This document shows, piece by piece, positions 1-8,387 of a stretch of DNA of 64,000 nt. Each line of letters starts with the position of its first letter. Position 1 is the stretch's first letter. Below the pieces are notes generated by a model that ran no database searches, was not told the DNA's origin, and was given only the letters and a program-made list of their open reading frames with translations. Source of the DNA: Pseudomonadota bacterium (lineage in GTDB: Bacteria; Bdellovibrionota; Bacteriovoracia; Bacteriovoracales; Bacteriovoracaceae); the NCBI GenBank assembly GCA_027487685.1, contig JAIYDC010000081.1, forward strand, positions 20,334 through 84,333, in the 5' to 3' direction. The translations under genes were made by a program, and so were the position numbers.

Positions 1-208
1 CCGCCAGATAGATCTGATCTTCTCGGAGCGTTCCTCGAAACGAGTGAACCCGTAGTTTCTGAGGGCCCAAGTTATGGATCGCGAAGTCACGCTCGAAAAA
101 AATATATGTCTCAATTCCCCGGCGCTGCATGGCCAGGGCGAGCATCAAAGAGGAATCTTTCTTGATCGTTAACCGCTCAAGGGGATCAATCAGCAGCAAT
201 TGGCGCAT
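1..208 (-). CDS. gshB: Glutathione synthase, N-terminal part (cut by window edge)
   Basis: The first 69 codons of a gene running off the left edge. Translated on the minus strand from the ATG at 208 it begins MRQLLLIDPLERLTIKKDSS and continues with a QRRGIE stretch. This resembles the start of E. coli GshB (DPIANINIKKDSS, then EAQRRGYE), the ATP-grasp enzyme that joins gamma-glutamylcysteine to glycine in the cytoplasm. Only the N-terminal substrate-binding lobe is present, so the ATP-grasp motifs cannot be checked. It overlaps the 3' end of the upstream aminopeptidase gene by 23 bases, which suggests co-transcription. The family call rests on this one conserved N-terminal block. Confidence 0.72.
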   Translation of the reverse strand, partial: MRQLLLIDPLERLTIKKDSSLMLALAMQRRGIETYIFFERDFAIHNLGPQKLRVHSFRGTLREDQIYLA

Positions 209-1265
209 GTGGTACCTTTAGTTTGAGCTTCAGATGATCTTCAAAAGTTGGGGCCTTATCCTGATCCCGGAAGTACTTGTGCTCCATCTTAAGCCAAGCG
301 AGGAATTGTTTTAAGTTCAAATTATTCTCAATCTTAAGTTTCTCCAAGAAGTCTTGCTCTTCCTCATAGGTCAGGAACGCAGCGAAGGAGGCCTGATTCC
401 ATTCATCCTTTATGTCGCAATCATCCTCAGGTAGCTCGAGCTTTCGGCAGTGGGCGTTAATTTCTGGCAGAAAAACCTCTGCTACAAAGCGCTGAGTCAG
501 CTCGTCTGCTTTCTTATCCGTAAGAAAGCCCCCGAGCTTTCCGAACTCACCCTGAAGGATTGCAATCAAATCCACAACCCGTTTGGCGAGAAGCGTCTTC
601 TTTCGCTCGGTCGCGAGGTAAGTTTCGAGTTCTGTCCTACCCTTGAAGTACTCCTGAAGGAGTTCCTTTCCGTAAAGAGTGGCCAGGTTCTCATTCAGGT
701 CGACCTCGTTTTTGATAAAAAAGATCGTATGAAAGAGTTCGTGAAAAACAAGCTCTGCGAGTTCCAGGTCATCGTAGTGAAAAAAAGACGAAAGGATCCG
801 GTCTTCAAAATAGCCCAGAGTTGAGTACGCATAGACAGGCCTGACATAGGTGACAAGATTTTCATCCTCCGTGAGTTCCTTGGCGAAGGCCTCGGCCGAT
901 GACTTCTCATAGAATCCAAGATACGGAAAACTCCCGAGGAGGGGAAAAGAGTGCTCTTTCGCTTCGATTTTTCGATGCTCACTGGCGATCACAAGGTAAG
1001 TCACGGCCTTGTTTGCCAGCATCGTCGTCTTAGTGTAGATCCCTGTCTCGCGCTCCCCGAAATAATGATAGAAAAATTTCTTATACTCCCCCACCAGAAG
1101 TACCTTGCGCTTCATCTCCTCCGGCACTTTGGGATCGTCTAGAAACTCCTCGTTGGAGCGAGCACCATACTGAACCCTACTCCAGCCTATACCTTGCTCT
1201 GTGATGTAACTCATCATAGAGCAGCCCGAGCAGAAGACAAGAATGATCAGAAGTTTTAGAGTCAT
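186..1265 (-). CDS. Putative aminopeptidase lipoprotein (PF10023-like zinc peptidase)
   Basis: 359 residues. The N-terminus is a short hydrophobic segment ending CSGC, so Cys15 is a likely lipidated residue and the protein would be membrane-anchored outside the cytoplasm. A zinc-peptidase HELFH motif lies at residues 175-179, followed by Glu192 in DLNENLA, the HExxH...E layout of the putative aminopeptidase family PF10023. The substrate is unknown. There is no clear Shine-Dalgarno before the ATG, and a -35/-10 pair sits so close that the mRNA may be leaderless. Its 3' end overlaps gshB by 23 bases. Confidence 0.75.
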   Translation of the reverse strand: MTLKLLIILVFCSGCSMMSYITEQGIGWSRVQYGARSNEEFLDDPKVPEEMKRKVLLVGEYKKFFYHYFGERETGIYTKTTMLANKAVTYLVIASEHRKIEAKEHSFPLLGSFPYLGFYEKSSAEAFAKELTEDENLVTYVRPVYAYSTLGYFEDRILSSFFHYDDLELAELVFHELFHTIFFIKNEVDLNENLATLYGKELLQEYFKGRTELETYLATERKKTLLAKRVVDLIAILQGEFGKLGGFLTDKKADELTQRFVAEVFLPEINAHCRKLELPEDDCDIKDEWNQASFAAFLTYEEEQDFLEKLKIENNLNLKQFLAWLKMEHKYFRDQDKAPTFEDHLKLKLKVPHAPIAAD

Positions 1266-1272
1266 AGGAATT

Positions 1273-1300
1273 ATTCTAACCCAATGGCATAAACCTTCAA
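1273..1300 (-). promoter_or_regulatory. Candidate sigma70-type promoter, possibly leaderless
   Basis: On the minus strand, TTGAAG (1295-1300) and TAGAAT (1273-1278) are separated by 16 bases. Only 7 bases lie between the -10 and the ATG of the aminopeptidase gene, so transcription would start at or next to the start codon. This is a consensus match only. Confidence 0.35.
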
Positions 1301-1334
1301 CCCATCAAGAGGACCAAGTGCTCCACTCTCCTAC

Positions 1335-1694
1335 TTAAGGCCAATTCTTTCGCGTGACGACGAAGAGACAGACTGAAATCAGGATAAGAGTGACTCCAAG
1401 TTTAACGGCGAAATGAATGGTGGGAGTCGAATAGATGACAACCAAAGAGAAGGTGATCATGGTGGCACATAGGACCTTGGCCCGAGGTCTGATGACCCGA
1501 TTATCCTGCCAGTCTTTAATTCCCCTGCCGGCAATAGGAAGTGCCAAGAGCCAGGCGTGGAAGCGCGGGGATGACTTGGAAAAAAGGTAGGCCGATAGGA
1601 TCAAAAATGGGGTGGTCGGGATTATCGGGAGAAAAGCTCCAATAATCCCCAGGACGAAACTGATCCAGGCAATGCCGAACCAGAGAAGCTTCAC
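1335..1694 (-). CDS. YbaN/DUF454 family small inner-membrane protein
   Basis: 119 residues with three or four hydrophobic segments. The N-terminal block FLPIIPTTPFLILSAYLFSK is characteristic of the YbaN/DUF454 family (PF04304), followed by SSPRFHAWLL. The function of the family is not established. The start is GTG at 1694, which overlaps the miaB stop as GTGA, so translation is probably coupled to miaB. Confidence 0.8.
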   Translation of the reverse strand: MKLLWFGIAWISFVLGIIGAFLPIIPTTPFLILSAYLFSKSSPRFHAWLLALPIAGRGIKDWQDNRVIRPRAKVLCATMITFSLVVIYSTPTIHFAVKLGVTLILISVCLFVVTRKNWP

Positions 1695-3109
1695 GGCCTT
1701 TTACCGAGATCCCGCAGAACTTTCCCTTGGGTCGACAGTGCTGTCGCTGAGGTGATCTCAACGTCGACCCAGTGCCACTGGTAATCTTGCTCGAGGGATT
1801 CCGGCTCAAAGTGGACCAGGCGGTAACACGAGGTTCGCCCGGTCCACTTGGTGACTCCTTTAGATAGCCCCTTCTCTTCGACTAAGATGCGGAAGGTCTT
1901 CCCTATCATCCCCTGGCGGATCGATTCTTGGATCTTGAGCTGCCGATCCTGGATCTCACGCAGGCGACGGCCCCGGATATCGTCAGAAAGGACGTCATTC
2001 ATGCGCGCCGCCTTGGTCCCTTTGCGAGCGGAGAAGGCGTAAGAATAAATAAAATCAAACTGCGCTTGATCTAGAAGTCGGAGTGTTGCTTCATGCTCCT
2101 CCTCGGTCTCATTGGGAAAGCCAGCGATGATGTCGCTTGAGATAGTCATCTGTGGATTCGCTGCGCGCATCTTACCAATCAGGTCGAGGTAGTGCTCGGC
2201 GGTGTACTCACGGAGCATGCGCTGGAGAACCGTATTAGAACCGGACTGGACTGGAAGGTGAAGGTGGTTTGCAAGCTTCTTGGAGTTCCGGTGGGCCTCG
2301 ACCAGATCGTCGGTCACGTCATAGGGGTGAGAGGTTGTATACCGCAGGCGCTCGAGACCCTGAATTGCCTCGAGCTCCATGATGAGTTGCCCTAAGGATT
2401 CACCATTATCTTTGCCGTAGGAATTCACGTTCTGACCCAGCAGCATGACCTCCTGAACTCCAGAGATCTCTACCAGGCGGCGTACATCTTTAACCACCTC
2501 TTCCAGCCGGCGGGATTTCTCCCGGCCACGAGTGAAGGGAACAATACAGTAGGAGCAGAATTTATCGCAGCCCTTAATGATGTTCACAAAGGCCATAGGA
2601 GATCCGTGAGTGATTTTCGTTTCGATCGAATAATTGTCGGAGCGATCCCAGCTTGTTACCGCGAATTTTTTCTCGCCTGCGTATGCTCGGTAGACCATCT
2701 CACCGATGTTGTCCACCACGTCGGTCCCGAAGGCGAAATCGAGCTGCTTGTACTTACCAATCAACTCCTTCCCCTCAGTCTGGGCGATACAACCGCCGGC
2801 CGCAACGATGACGTTTTTCTTAAGACCTGTCTCCGGATTGATGTCCGCATTCGCCTTGAGTTTCTTCATTTCCCCAAGATGGGAATAGAATTTTTGGTTC
2901 GCAAGATCTCTCACTGCACAGGTGTTAAAGATCACCAAATCAGCGTCTGACTTCTCTTCGGTCTTGGTGAAGTTAAGTCCCGAGAGGTGGGACATGATGC
3001 GCTCGCTATCGTGGTAATTCATCTGACAGCCGTATGTCTTCATCCAGACTTTACGGGGGGGGAATTCGAGCTCTCCGACTTTTACAGTCGTGGTTTCAGT
3101 TGGTTCCAT
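1691..3109 (-). CDS. miaB: tRNA-2-methylthio-N6-dimethylallyladenosine synthase
   Basis: 472 residues, the usual MiaB length. It adds the 2-methylthio group to i6A37 of tRNAs reading UNN codons, using two [4Fe-4S] clusters and S-adenosylmethionine. The N-terminal methylthiotransferase domain has its cysteines in KTYGCQMN, FNTCAVRD and AAGGCIAQ. The radical-SAM core carries CDKFCSYCIVPFTRG (CxxxCxxC), followed by LLGQNVNSYG and DIIAGFPNETEEEH. The C-terminal part fits a TRAM domain. The start ATG at 3109 is preceded by GAGG with 5-base spacing. The DUF454 gene follows with a 4-base overlap. Confidence 0.95.
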   Translation of the reverse strand: MEPTETTTVKVGELEFPPRKVWMKTYGCQMNYHDSERIMSHLSGLNFTKTEEKSDADLVIFNTCAVRDLANQKFYSHLGEMKKLKANADINPETGLKKNVIVAAGGCIAQTEGKELIGKYKQLDFAFGTDVVDNIGEMVYRAYAGEKKFAVTSWDRSDNYSIETKITHGSPMAFVNIIKGCDKFCSYCIVPFTRGREKSRRLEEVVKDVRRLVEISGVQEVMLLGQNVNSYGKDNGESLGQLIMELEAIQGLERLRYTTSHPYDVTDDLVEAHRNSKKLANHLHLPVQSGSNTVLQRMLREYTAEHYLDLIGKMRAANPQMTISSDIIAGFPNETEEEHEATLRLLDQAQFDFIYSYAFSARKGTKAARMNDVLSDDIRGRRLREIQDRQLKIQESIRQGMIGKTFRILVEEKGLSKGVTKWTGRTSCYRLVHFEPESLEQDYQWHWVDVEITSATALSTQGKVLRDLGKRP

Positions 3110-3191
3110 GCATACCTCAAAACTTTAGCTGTTAAATCTAAGACTGAGTTTGTTTTGGCGCAATATAGCAAGGCCTGTCAGCAGCGTCTAC

Positions 3192-3794
3192 TTAGATAAT
3201 GTCCAACTGCAGAGCGATATAGAAGGTCAGGTTAAACATGAAGTGTAGGAAAATAGGTGCGAAGACTGAATGGAACCGAAGCATCGCCTGCCCACAGATG
3301 AGGCCCAAGACGAAAGTGTAGAACACCTGGAATCCGATGAACGGAACGTACTCCGCACTAAGGACCTGGAGTCCCACCAGATGGGAGAAGGCGAAAACGG
3401 CAGCGACGAGCAGACTTGTAATGTTCTTACCTCCGACGCAACCCACTAGATAGCGCTGGAAAGTCTGCCGGAACACCAACTCTTCAAGAATCGGTGCAAA
3501 AAACAGTAAGTGCCACTCAAGGCCCGAGACAAGTCGGAAGGGAGTCTCGATATCCATGTACCAGATCGCTGCCAGAGCACCGACCGCGAGAAGAAAGATC
3601 TCTGCCATGGCCTTGAAGGTCTGAGTATTGATGGACCAGCGGAACTTCCAGGGAAGTCGAAAAATGAACGAGACACCAAGGGCAAAGAAAAGATCAAAAA
3701 TGTAGGAAAAAGAAATCGCAGTGGGCAGTTTGTGCCACGGGAGACCCCAGGAAAATCCGAAATAGATGGCAACGAGCAAAAAAAAGCCTATCAA
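3192..3794 (-). CDS. CPBP-family intramembrane metalloprotease
   Basis: 200 residues, mostly membrane segments. All CPBP/Abi (PF02517) motifs are present: EELVFR at about 104-109, FAFSH with His138, and HFMFN (His184, Asn188). Related eukaryotic enzymes cleave prenylated proteins; bacterial members have varied or unknown substrates. The start codon is TTG at 3794, overlapping the upstream stop as TTGA, so it is probably translationally coupled to the preceding unknown gene and is the last gene of the run beginning at 6043. Confidence 0.85.
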   Translation of the reverse strand: MIGFFLLVAIYFGFSWGLPWHKLPTAISFSYIFDLFFALGVSFIFRLPWKFRWSINTQTFKAMAEIFLLAVGALAAIWYMDIETPFRLVSGLEWHLLFFAPILEELVFRQTFQRYLVGCVGGKNITSLLVAAVFAFSHLVGLQVLSAEYVPFIGFQVFYTFVLGLICGQAMLRFHSVFAPIFLHFMFNLTFYIALQLDII

Positions 3795-4504
3795 ACGATT
3801 TCTCCCACCTGGGCCAGCTGATGCAGTAGCTTTGTTATTTCATCATAAAACTGAGGTTTTGTAACTTTGATTGTTTGCTGGAAGGCCGGGGCCTTGCTCT
3901 CCCCATGGCCCTGATCTCTATCATTGAAGACAACAATCAGAAGAGAAAAGTCATCTTGAAGGTAGAAAAAAATATCAAGGTTAAACGCCATCAAACGCAG
4001 GACTCTTACACCCGTCTCCGGAACAATCCCAGAAAAGCACGCCGCTGTGAGAATCAGGTCAGGCCTTGACCGCAGAGTCTCCAGCGCCCGTGACAGGGTC
4101 CCGAAGCTCGCCTGGATCCACTGTAAGGCCCGGGCCTCGCTCTGAAAGTCCAGAGCTGTCGCTCCTGACACAGGTGCCCGCATGAACTCGTGGCCCGATT
4201 CGATCCCGAATTTTAGGGTGGAGTGAATCGCAAGATTCATGAGAGTGCGGGATTCCTCAATAGATCCCCGCAGTGACTTTCGACGAATGAGCTTGTCCTT
4301 TTCAAAGAACAACAACTCGTTGCCGCCGGAACGAAGCCAGTGGATAACTTTTGACGAAGGACCCTGCACCTCCACAGTCCATTGCCGACTACCGGGAACT
4401 TTTAAGTCGAAGTTCCAGGTCACGACACGCCAATAACTCCCCAACGGATTAAACTCAAGAAAAAGGTCTTTCGGTGCAGGCCCAAAGAATCCCCACAGGC
4501 TCAC
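3791..4504 (-). CDS. Hypothetical protein
   Basis: 237 residues that I do not recognise. There is no signal peptide or membrane segment. The sequence mixes hydrophobic beta-like stretches (YWRVVTWNFDL, FYLQDDFSLLIVVFND) with a central helix, suggesting a soluble cytoplasmic alpha/beta protein. It starts with GTG at 4504, overlapping the GNAT gene stop as GTGA, and its own stop overlaps the CPBP protease start. Both overlaps support a real gene in a coupled operon. Confidence 0.7.
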   Translation of the reverse strand: MSLWGFFGPAPKDLFLEFNPLGSYWRVVTWNFDLKVPGSRQWTVEVQGPSSKVIHWLRSGGNELLFFEKDKLIRRKSLRGSIEESRTLMNLAIHSTLKFGIESGHEFMRAPVSGATALDFQSEARALQWIQASFGTLSRALETLRSRPDLILTAACFSGIVPETGVRVLRLMAFNLDIFFYLQDDFSLLIVVFNDRDQGHGESKAPAFQQTIKVTKPQFYDEITKLLHQLAQVGEIV

Positions 4505-4950
4505 GAGAGGATTTTCCCGAGGCTGTACTCGTGGAACCCCGGTGCCTCATGGTCCCGGTGATAACCCTCGATGGTGTATCCCTGTTTGAGTTTAATGGAG
4601 ATCATGGCGTGGTTGGAGGAAAAGATCGTCGTCATGACCTTCCGGATTCCGCAGCGGCGGCATTCCTCTTCAATCGCTTGCGAAAGGCTTTGCCCTACCC
4701 CCTGACCTCGGTAGTCGTGAAAGACGGTGGTCTTAACAGTTTCAGCGAGAGTTGGTGTTTTAATTATATACCCCGTAATCCCTAGTTGAGTCTCCCCGCG
4801 GAACGCGCGGAAGTAGTGAGTGCCTCCCTGCATGATCTTTTCCACTGAAGGAAGCCAGGGGGAGGTCGGGTAATATTTGGCAAAGGCGGCAGCGAGCTCT
4901 GCTGCCTCTTCAGGATCTTGAGTATTGTAGGGCACGAGGTGGATTTTCAC
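4501..4950 (-). CDS. GNAT-family N-acetyltransferase
   Basis: 149 residues, typical for a single GNAT domain. The acetyl-CoA binding motif A is visible as VFHDYRGQGVGQSLSQAIEE (R/Q-x-x-G-x-G/A), preceded by the beta-strand TPTLAETVKTT and followed by the motif B segment NHAMISIKLKQGYTIEGYHR. The acceptor substrate cannot be predicted. The GTG start at 4950 overlaps the stop of the LOG-family gene as GTGA. Confidence 0.85.
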   Translation of the reverse strand: MKIHLVPYNTQDPEEAAELAAAFAKYYPTSPWLPSVEKIMQGGTHYFRAFRGETQLGITGYIIKTPTLAETVKTTVFHDYRGQGVGQSLSQAIEEECRRCGIRKVMTTIFSSNHAMISIKLKQGYTIEGYHRDHEAPGFHEYSLGKILS

Positions 4951-5489
4951 GTTTTCTGCTCCCGAAAGTAGTTCCAGATGTTGCTCCAGTCCTGGGCCGC
5001 GAAGAGCAGCTCACGATCCGACTCCTTCACCAGGCCCTGGGTCACGGCGTGGTCCAGGAAGGCGAGCAGGTGATCATAGTACCGCCCTACATTCAGAAGT
5101 GCGACAGGCTTTCGGTGAAACCCTAGCTGGCGCCAAGTGAGGATCTCAAAGAGCTCATCCAGTGTCCCCATGCCGCCTGGCAGGACAAGAAACGCATCAG
5201 AGAGATCATACATTAACTTTTTCCGGTCGTGCATACTGTTCACGACGTGAAGTTTCGTCAGGCCCCCATGCGCGATTTCCTTTGTCTTCAGGGCCTCGGG
5301 GATGACCCCGGTCACCTCGCCGCCCAGTTCAAGCAAGCGGTCGGCCAGGGCCCCCATGATTCCGATGCTCGCACCTCCGTAGACCATGCCGATGTTTTCT
5401 TGGGCAAAGGATTCCATCAGATTCGACACGGCCCCAGCGACGGCGGGATCTCGGCTTCCACTCGCACCGCAAAAGATACAGATTTTCAT
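4947..5489 (-). CDS. LOG-family nucleotide phosphoribohydrolase (TIGR00730)
   Basis: 180 residues. MKICIFCGASGSRDP at the N-terminus, YGGASIGIMGALAD and the PGGMGTLDE signature (P-G-G-x-G-T-x-x-E) define the LOG/lysine-decarboxylase-like family, whose characterised members release ribose 5-phosphate from cytokinin or nucleoside monophosphates. The frame stays open 57 codons further upstream, but the ATG at 5489 has AGGAGACCTTC directly before it and makes a 4-base ATGA overlap with the YciB-like gene, so I chose it. Confidence 0.88.
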   Translation of the reverse strand: MKICIFCGASGSRDPAVAGAVSNLMESFAQENIGMVYGGASIGIMGALADRLLELGGEVTGVIPEALKTKEIAHGGLTKLHVVNSMHDRKKLMYDLSDAFLVLPGGMGTLDELFEILTWRQLGFHRKPVALLNVGRYYDHLLAFLDHAVTQGLVKESDRELLFAAQDWSNIWNYFREQKT

Positions 5490-6043
5490 GAAGGTCTCCT
5501 GATGGTCAGTCGCAGAAAAAGGATTTCTGCAACCAGGAACCCACCAAACGCGAGATAGAATCCTCCAGTCTTCCAAAAAAGCCAGACGGCCGTTGTTTCC
5601 CGTACCGCTACCCATGCCATAAAGGCCGCGAAGGTCAGGAGGAAAACGCACAGATGCCACTCGAGCATACGATAAAATTCCACCGGAAGTGGTGGCGTCT
5701 GCTTTAAGTCCTTGAGCATCTCTAGGAGTAGAGATTCCTTACGTATTTTTTTAAAAATCAGGTAACCGCCCACCGCGATACCGGTGAATGTAGGTTGAAG
5801 TTTAAAAAAAAGACCTTCCTTTGCAACTAGGGCCACCCCTCCGAGGACGACAATTAGTGAAAGATTCAGTTTTGATAGGGTGTGGACATGGCCCGAGAAT
5901 TTTTTCTCAAAGAGGATTTCGATCACACCCAGGATGACGCCACCAACAAGAGCAATCTCGAGGCTGTGGTATGTTTCAAGATACCAGTAAGCGAGTGCCG
6001 GCAGGAACGACAAGAGGAAATAAGGCCTTTGGGCGGTGTCCAT
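5486..6043 (-). CDS. YciB/IspA-like inner-membrane septation protein
   Basis: 185 residues with about five membrane segments. Two blocks match the YciB (intracellular septation protein A, PF04279) pattern: VLGGVALVAKEGLFFKLQPT (compare [22 protein letters not shown] in E. coli) and LEWHLCVFLLTFAAFMAW with a following W-F-K-x-x-G. The family is linked to envelope synthesis and septation. It is the first gene of a coupled run that continues with the LOG, GNAT, unknown and CPBP genes. Confidence 0.75.
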   Translation of the reverse strand: MDTAQRPYFLLSFLPALAYWYLETYHSLEIALVGGVILGVIEILFEKKFSGHVHTLSKLNLSLIVVLGGVALVAKEGLFFKLQPTFTGIAVGGYLIFKKIRKESLLLEMLKDLKQTPPLPVEFYRMLEWHLCVFLLTFAAFMAWVAVRETTAVWLFWKTGGFYLAFGGFLVAEILFLRLTIRRPS

Positions 6044-6056
6044 GTTGCCCAGAATC

Positions 6057-6989
6057 TTAAGCTATTTTGCGCAACTTTTCCTCACAATAGATCAGGTATT
6101 CTTCTCGAAAGTTGAGCGGATCGAGGATCTCGACGTGTTTCCCCAGCGTCATGAGCCACTCGAACAAAGATTCACAGGGCTCCACATAGGCGGCCCAAAT
6201 AAGATCCCCTTGAGGATTGGTTATCATGCAGGGTTTACCTAGAAAATGGTGGTCTGGGAAAAGGTTGATCGACTGGGGGTCATGAATTTTAAGGATAAGC
6301 CGTGTTTCGCGCTCGTTCATGGCCCGGATAGCGGCAATGAACTCTTCCACCTCAAAGGTCGTCACCTTAACCGGAGCTCCCTTCTGGAGTTCGCGGTATT
6401 CGTGGACCTCTTTGAGAGGAACCACCGTCAGGCAGTGATCTTCAAAATCTTCGGCTATGAGGGAAAGCTGACCTTCAAGGTGAAGGATCTTGCAGGGCAC
6501 GAGTACGTACTCCCGTCCCTCAACGGTCGCAAGACCAATAAGCTGGCGCTCTTGAATGGCGGCTTCAAGATTATAGATCATTTGCTGCTGGTGCTCCGAG
6601 AGCTCCTGGTCCCAAAGGTCGATCTGATTCACTAAATCCATCACTACCCGAATCGGTCCATTTTCGGTGACCTTTCTTCGAAGCGATTGGGTAATAGCGG
6701 TGTGGGGCCCGGAGAAATTGTCCAGGATCTGATGGAGTTGGATCCATTCGGCCGGTGAAAGCGGGAGCATGTATTGAATGGCATCAGTCTTCAGATCAAC
6801 CCAGTACTCGTTGTTCTTATGATAGACTTCCATCCCTGAGCCCGCCGGGAAAATCTGCCGCATAAAACCCAGGGCCTCCTCAGGCTTCAGATTCATCTCC
6901 AAGGCCAGATCGGTGAGCCTGATTGATCCCTGCTTCTGCCCGAGCACCATGAGCTTTTTCCATACCACTGAACTGAGAGCTCTATTCAT
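6057..6989 (-). CDS. WYL-domain-type transcriptional regulator (divergent)
   Basis: 310 residues. The N-terminal 80 residues look like a winged-helix (WKKLMVLGQKQGSIRLTDLA). The middle (about 145-215) fits the WYL beta-barrel layout, reading PCKILHLEGQLSLIAED where canonical members have a WYL triad, so that triad is not conserved. The last 80 residues resemble the WCX extension (EPCESLFEWLMTLGKHVEIL). WYL proteins usually sense ligands or nucleic acid and regulate transcription. The ATG at 6989 has GAGGTACGG upstream. The gene lies just 5' of yciB (13-base gap), and is divergent from 7077. Confidence 0.68.
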   Translation of the reverse strand: MNRALSSVVWKKLMVLGQKQGSIRLTDLALEMNLKPEEALGFMRQIFPAGSGMEVYHKNNEYWVDLKTDAIQYMLPLSPAEWIQLHQILDNFSGPHTAITQSLRRKVTENGPIRVVMDLVNQIDLWDQELSEHQQQMIYNLEAAIQERQLIGLATVEGREYVLVPCKILHLEGQLSLIAEDFEDHCLTVVPLKEVHEYRELQKGAPVKVTTFEVEEFIAAIRAMNERETRLILKIHDPQSINLFPDHHFLGKPCMITNPQGDLIWAAYVEPCESLFEWLMTLGKHVEILDPLNFREEYLIYCEEKLRKIA

Positions 6990-7076
6990 CCGTACCTCTT
7001 TTCTTGAGTAGTCTTATCGGGTACTCGCGAACAAGTCTTTAGTGCAAAAAGTAGGGATAAGGGTCATAATTACGAA

Positions 7077-7559
7077 ATGAAGTATCTCATGGAAAAACCA
7101 GTACTTGCCCTCGGACTGCTCATGTTTGGCCTCTTCATTTACCAAGTCTCTAATGGCCAGAAGTGGGGCATCTTTCATAATGATAAATTGCTTACAACAA
7201 GCTGTCGGGGTGTTCTCATTCGACTTGAGAAGAAAGTCCCGGCCAACTGGAACATCCTGTGCGAAGGAAACAATCTTGCCGTCATCATCGACGAGGTGGC
7301 AGTGCCGCCGGGGGCCACCAACCTGCGCACCCTGCTCTATCGGCAGTTGGCGAACCATATGAGTTTCGTAGCACGGAATTCCCATTCGGATATTTTAGAG
7401 AAGGTCATGTTCGTGCGCTTCAAGCTGATTCACCCTAAGCTCACCATCAACGCTGTCACCGAGGGGCAGTTTATCGTGAAGCTTGCGACCTTAGAGTCGT
7501 CCGAGCATATCATGACTCACCTGAAGAGCACTGTTCAGGTCAAAGAAGACGCCAAATAA
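7077..7559 (+). CDS. Hypothetical membrane-anchored protein
   Basis: 160 residues, not recognised. A single hydrophobic segment (about residues 8-24) precedes a soluble domain with two cysteines (TTSCRG, ILCEGN) that would lie outside the cytoplasm. It is the only plus-strand gene among minus-strand neighbours, and its last 69 bases overlap the 3' end of the convergent pseudouridine synthase gene. An in-frame ATG at 7089 is an alternative start. No good Shine-Dalgarno is visible for either. Confidence 0.6.
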   Translation: MKYLMEKPVLALGLLMFGLFIYQVSNGQKWGIFHNDKLLTTSCRGVLIRLEKKVPANWNILCEGNNLAVIIDEVAVPPGATNLRTLLYRQLANHMSFVARNSHSDILEKVMFVRFKLIHPKLTINAVTEGQFIVKLATLESSEHIMTHLKSTVQVKEDAK

Positions 7560-8387
7560 CTCGGCATCAGCGTCTTCCGCCGTCTGGGAAAACTCATAGC
7601 GAAGGGCGTGAAGGAAGAGTCGCTCTGCCTGACTTCCTCCATAGAGTTCGTCTCCGAGGATAGGAAAGCCAAGGTGCGCCAGCTGAGCTCGAATCTGGTG
7701 CCGTAGTCCGGTCTTTAGCTTTACCAGCACGAGTGACTTCCCCTGTCTTGAGCTCACCTTGAGAACAGAAAGCGTCCCCTCAACTCCCTCGCCACCGGGA
7801 GCATCGGAGACCCGCTGCTTAAGACCTTTCTGCCCCGTAGGTCGCAAATAGTGGGTCCAGTGTCCCTCTTGTGCGAAGTCTCCCTCCACAATCGCCCAGT
7901 AGAATTTACGCTTCATCGCCGTCTCAAACTGTCCCCGGATAGTGCGCTGAAAAGCTATCGTCTTCGCAAGAACTACCACGCCTGAGGTTTCGTAATCGAG
8001 GCGGAACAGAAGGCCCCGGTCGTAGTTCTCCCGGTTCACTAAGAGCGGCGCCCAGCGATTCTCTACCACGAGGAAGTTCAAGAGCGTATCTTTGTCTGAG
8101 TAAGACAATGGATGGCAGTGAAGAAACGGCGGCTTGTGAAGCACGAGATAGTCTTCAGTCTCCGCCAATACCTTGACCGTCGGTCCCTCAAAGCATGGGT
8201 TAATTTCCATATGGTTCACCAGGGCCAGAGGCAGACGCACAACGTCTCGCGCTCGCACAGGAGAGGACTGCTCTTTGGAGGAAAAAAATTTTTTGATGAG
8301 CTGCCCTGAGCTTCCGAGGAGCTCTTTTAGAGAGTCCTTAAGCGTCGTCCCGTCCCGGAGCCAGCAGACCTCGACATGTTCCACCAT
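7491..8387 (-). CDS. RluA-family pseudouridine synthase
   Basis: 298 residues. The catalytic motif appears as FRLDYETSGVVVLAKT, the RLDxxTSG signature whose Asp is the catalytic residue. Further RluA blocks are DYLVLHKPPFLHCHP, VKLKTGLRHQIRAQLAHLGFPILGDELYGG and LFLHALRYEF. It isomerises uridine in rRNA or tRNA; the target site cannot be read from the sequence. The N-terminal 80 residues could hold an S4-like domain but this is not clear. The gene starts directly after the motB stop, so it may ride on the motAB transcript. Confidence 0.9.
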   Translation of the reverse strand: MVEHVEVCWLRDGTTLKDSLKELLGSSGQLIKKFFSSKEQSSPVRARDVVRLPLALVNHMEINPCFEGPTVKVLAETEDYLVLHKPPFLHCHPLSYSDKDTLLNFLVVENRWAPLLVNRENYDRGLLFRLDYETSGVVVLAKTIAFQRTIRGQFETAMKRKFYWAIVEGDFAQEGHWTHYLRPTGQKGLKQRVSDAPGGEGVEGTLSVLKVSSRQGKSLVLVKLKTGLRHQIRAQLAHLGFPILGDELYGGSQAERLFLHALRYEFSQTAEDADAELFGVFFDLNSALQVSHDMLGRL

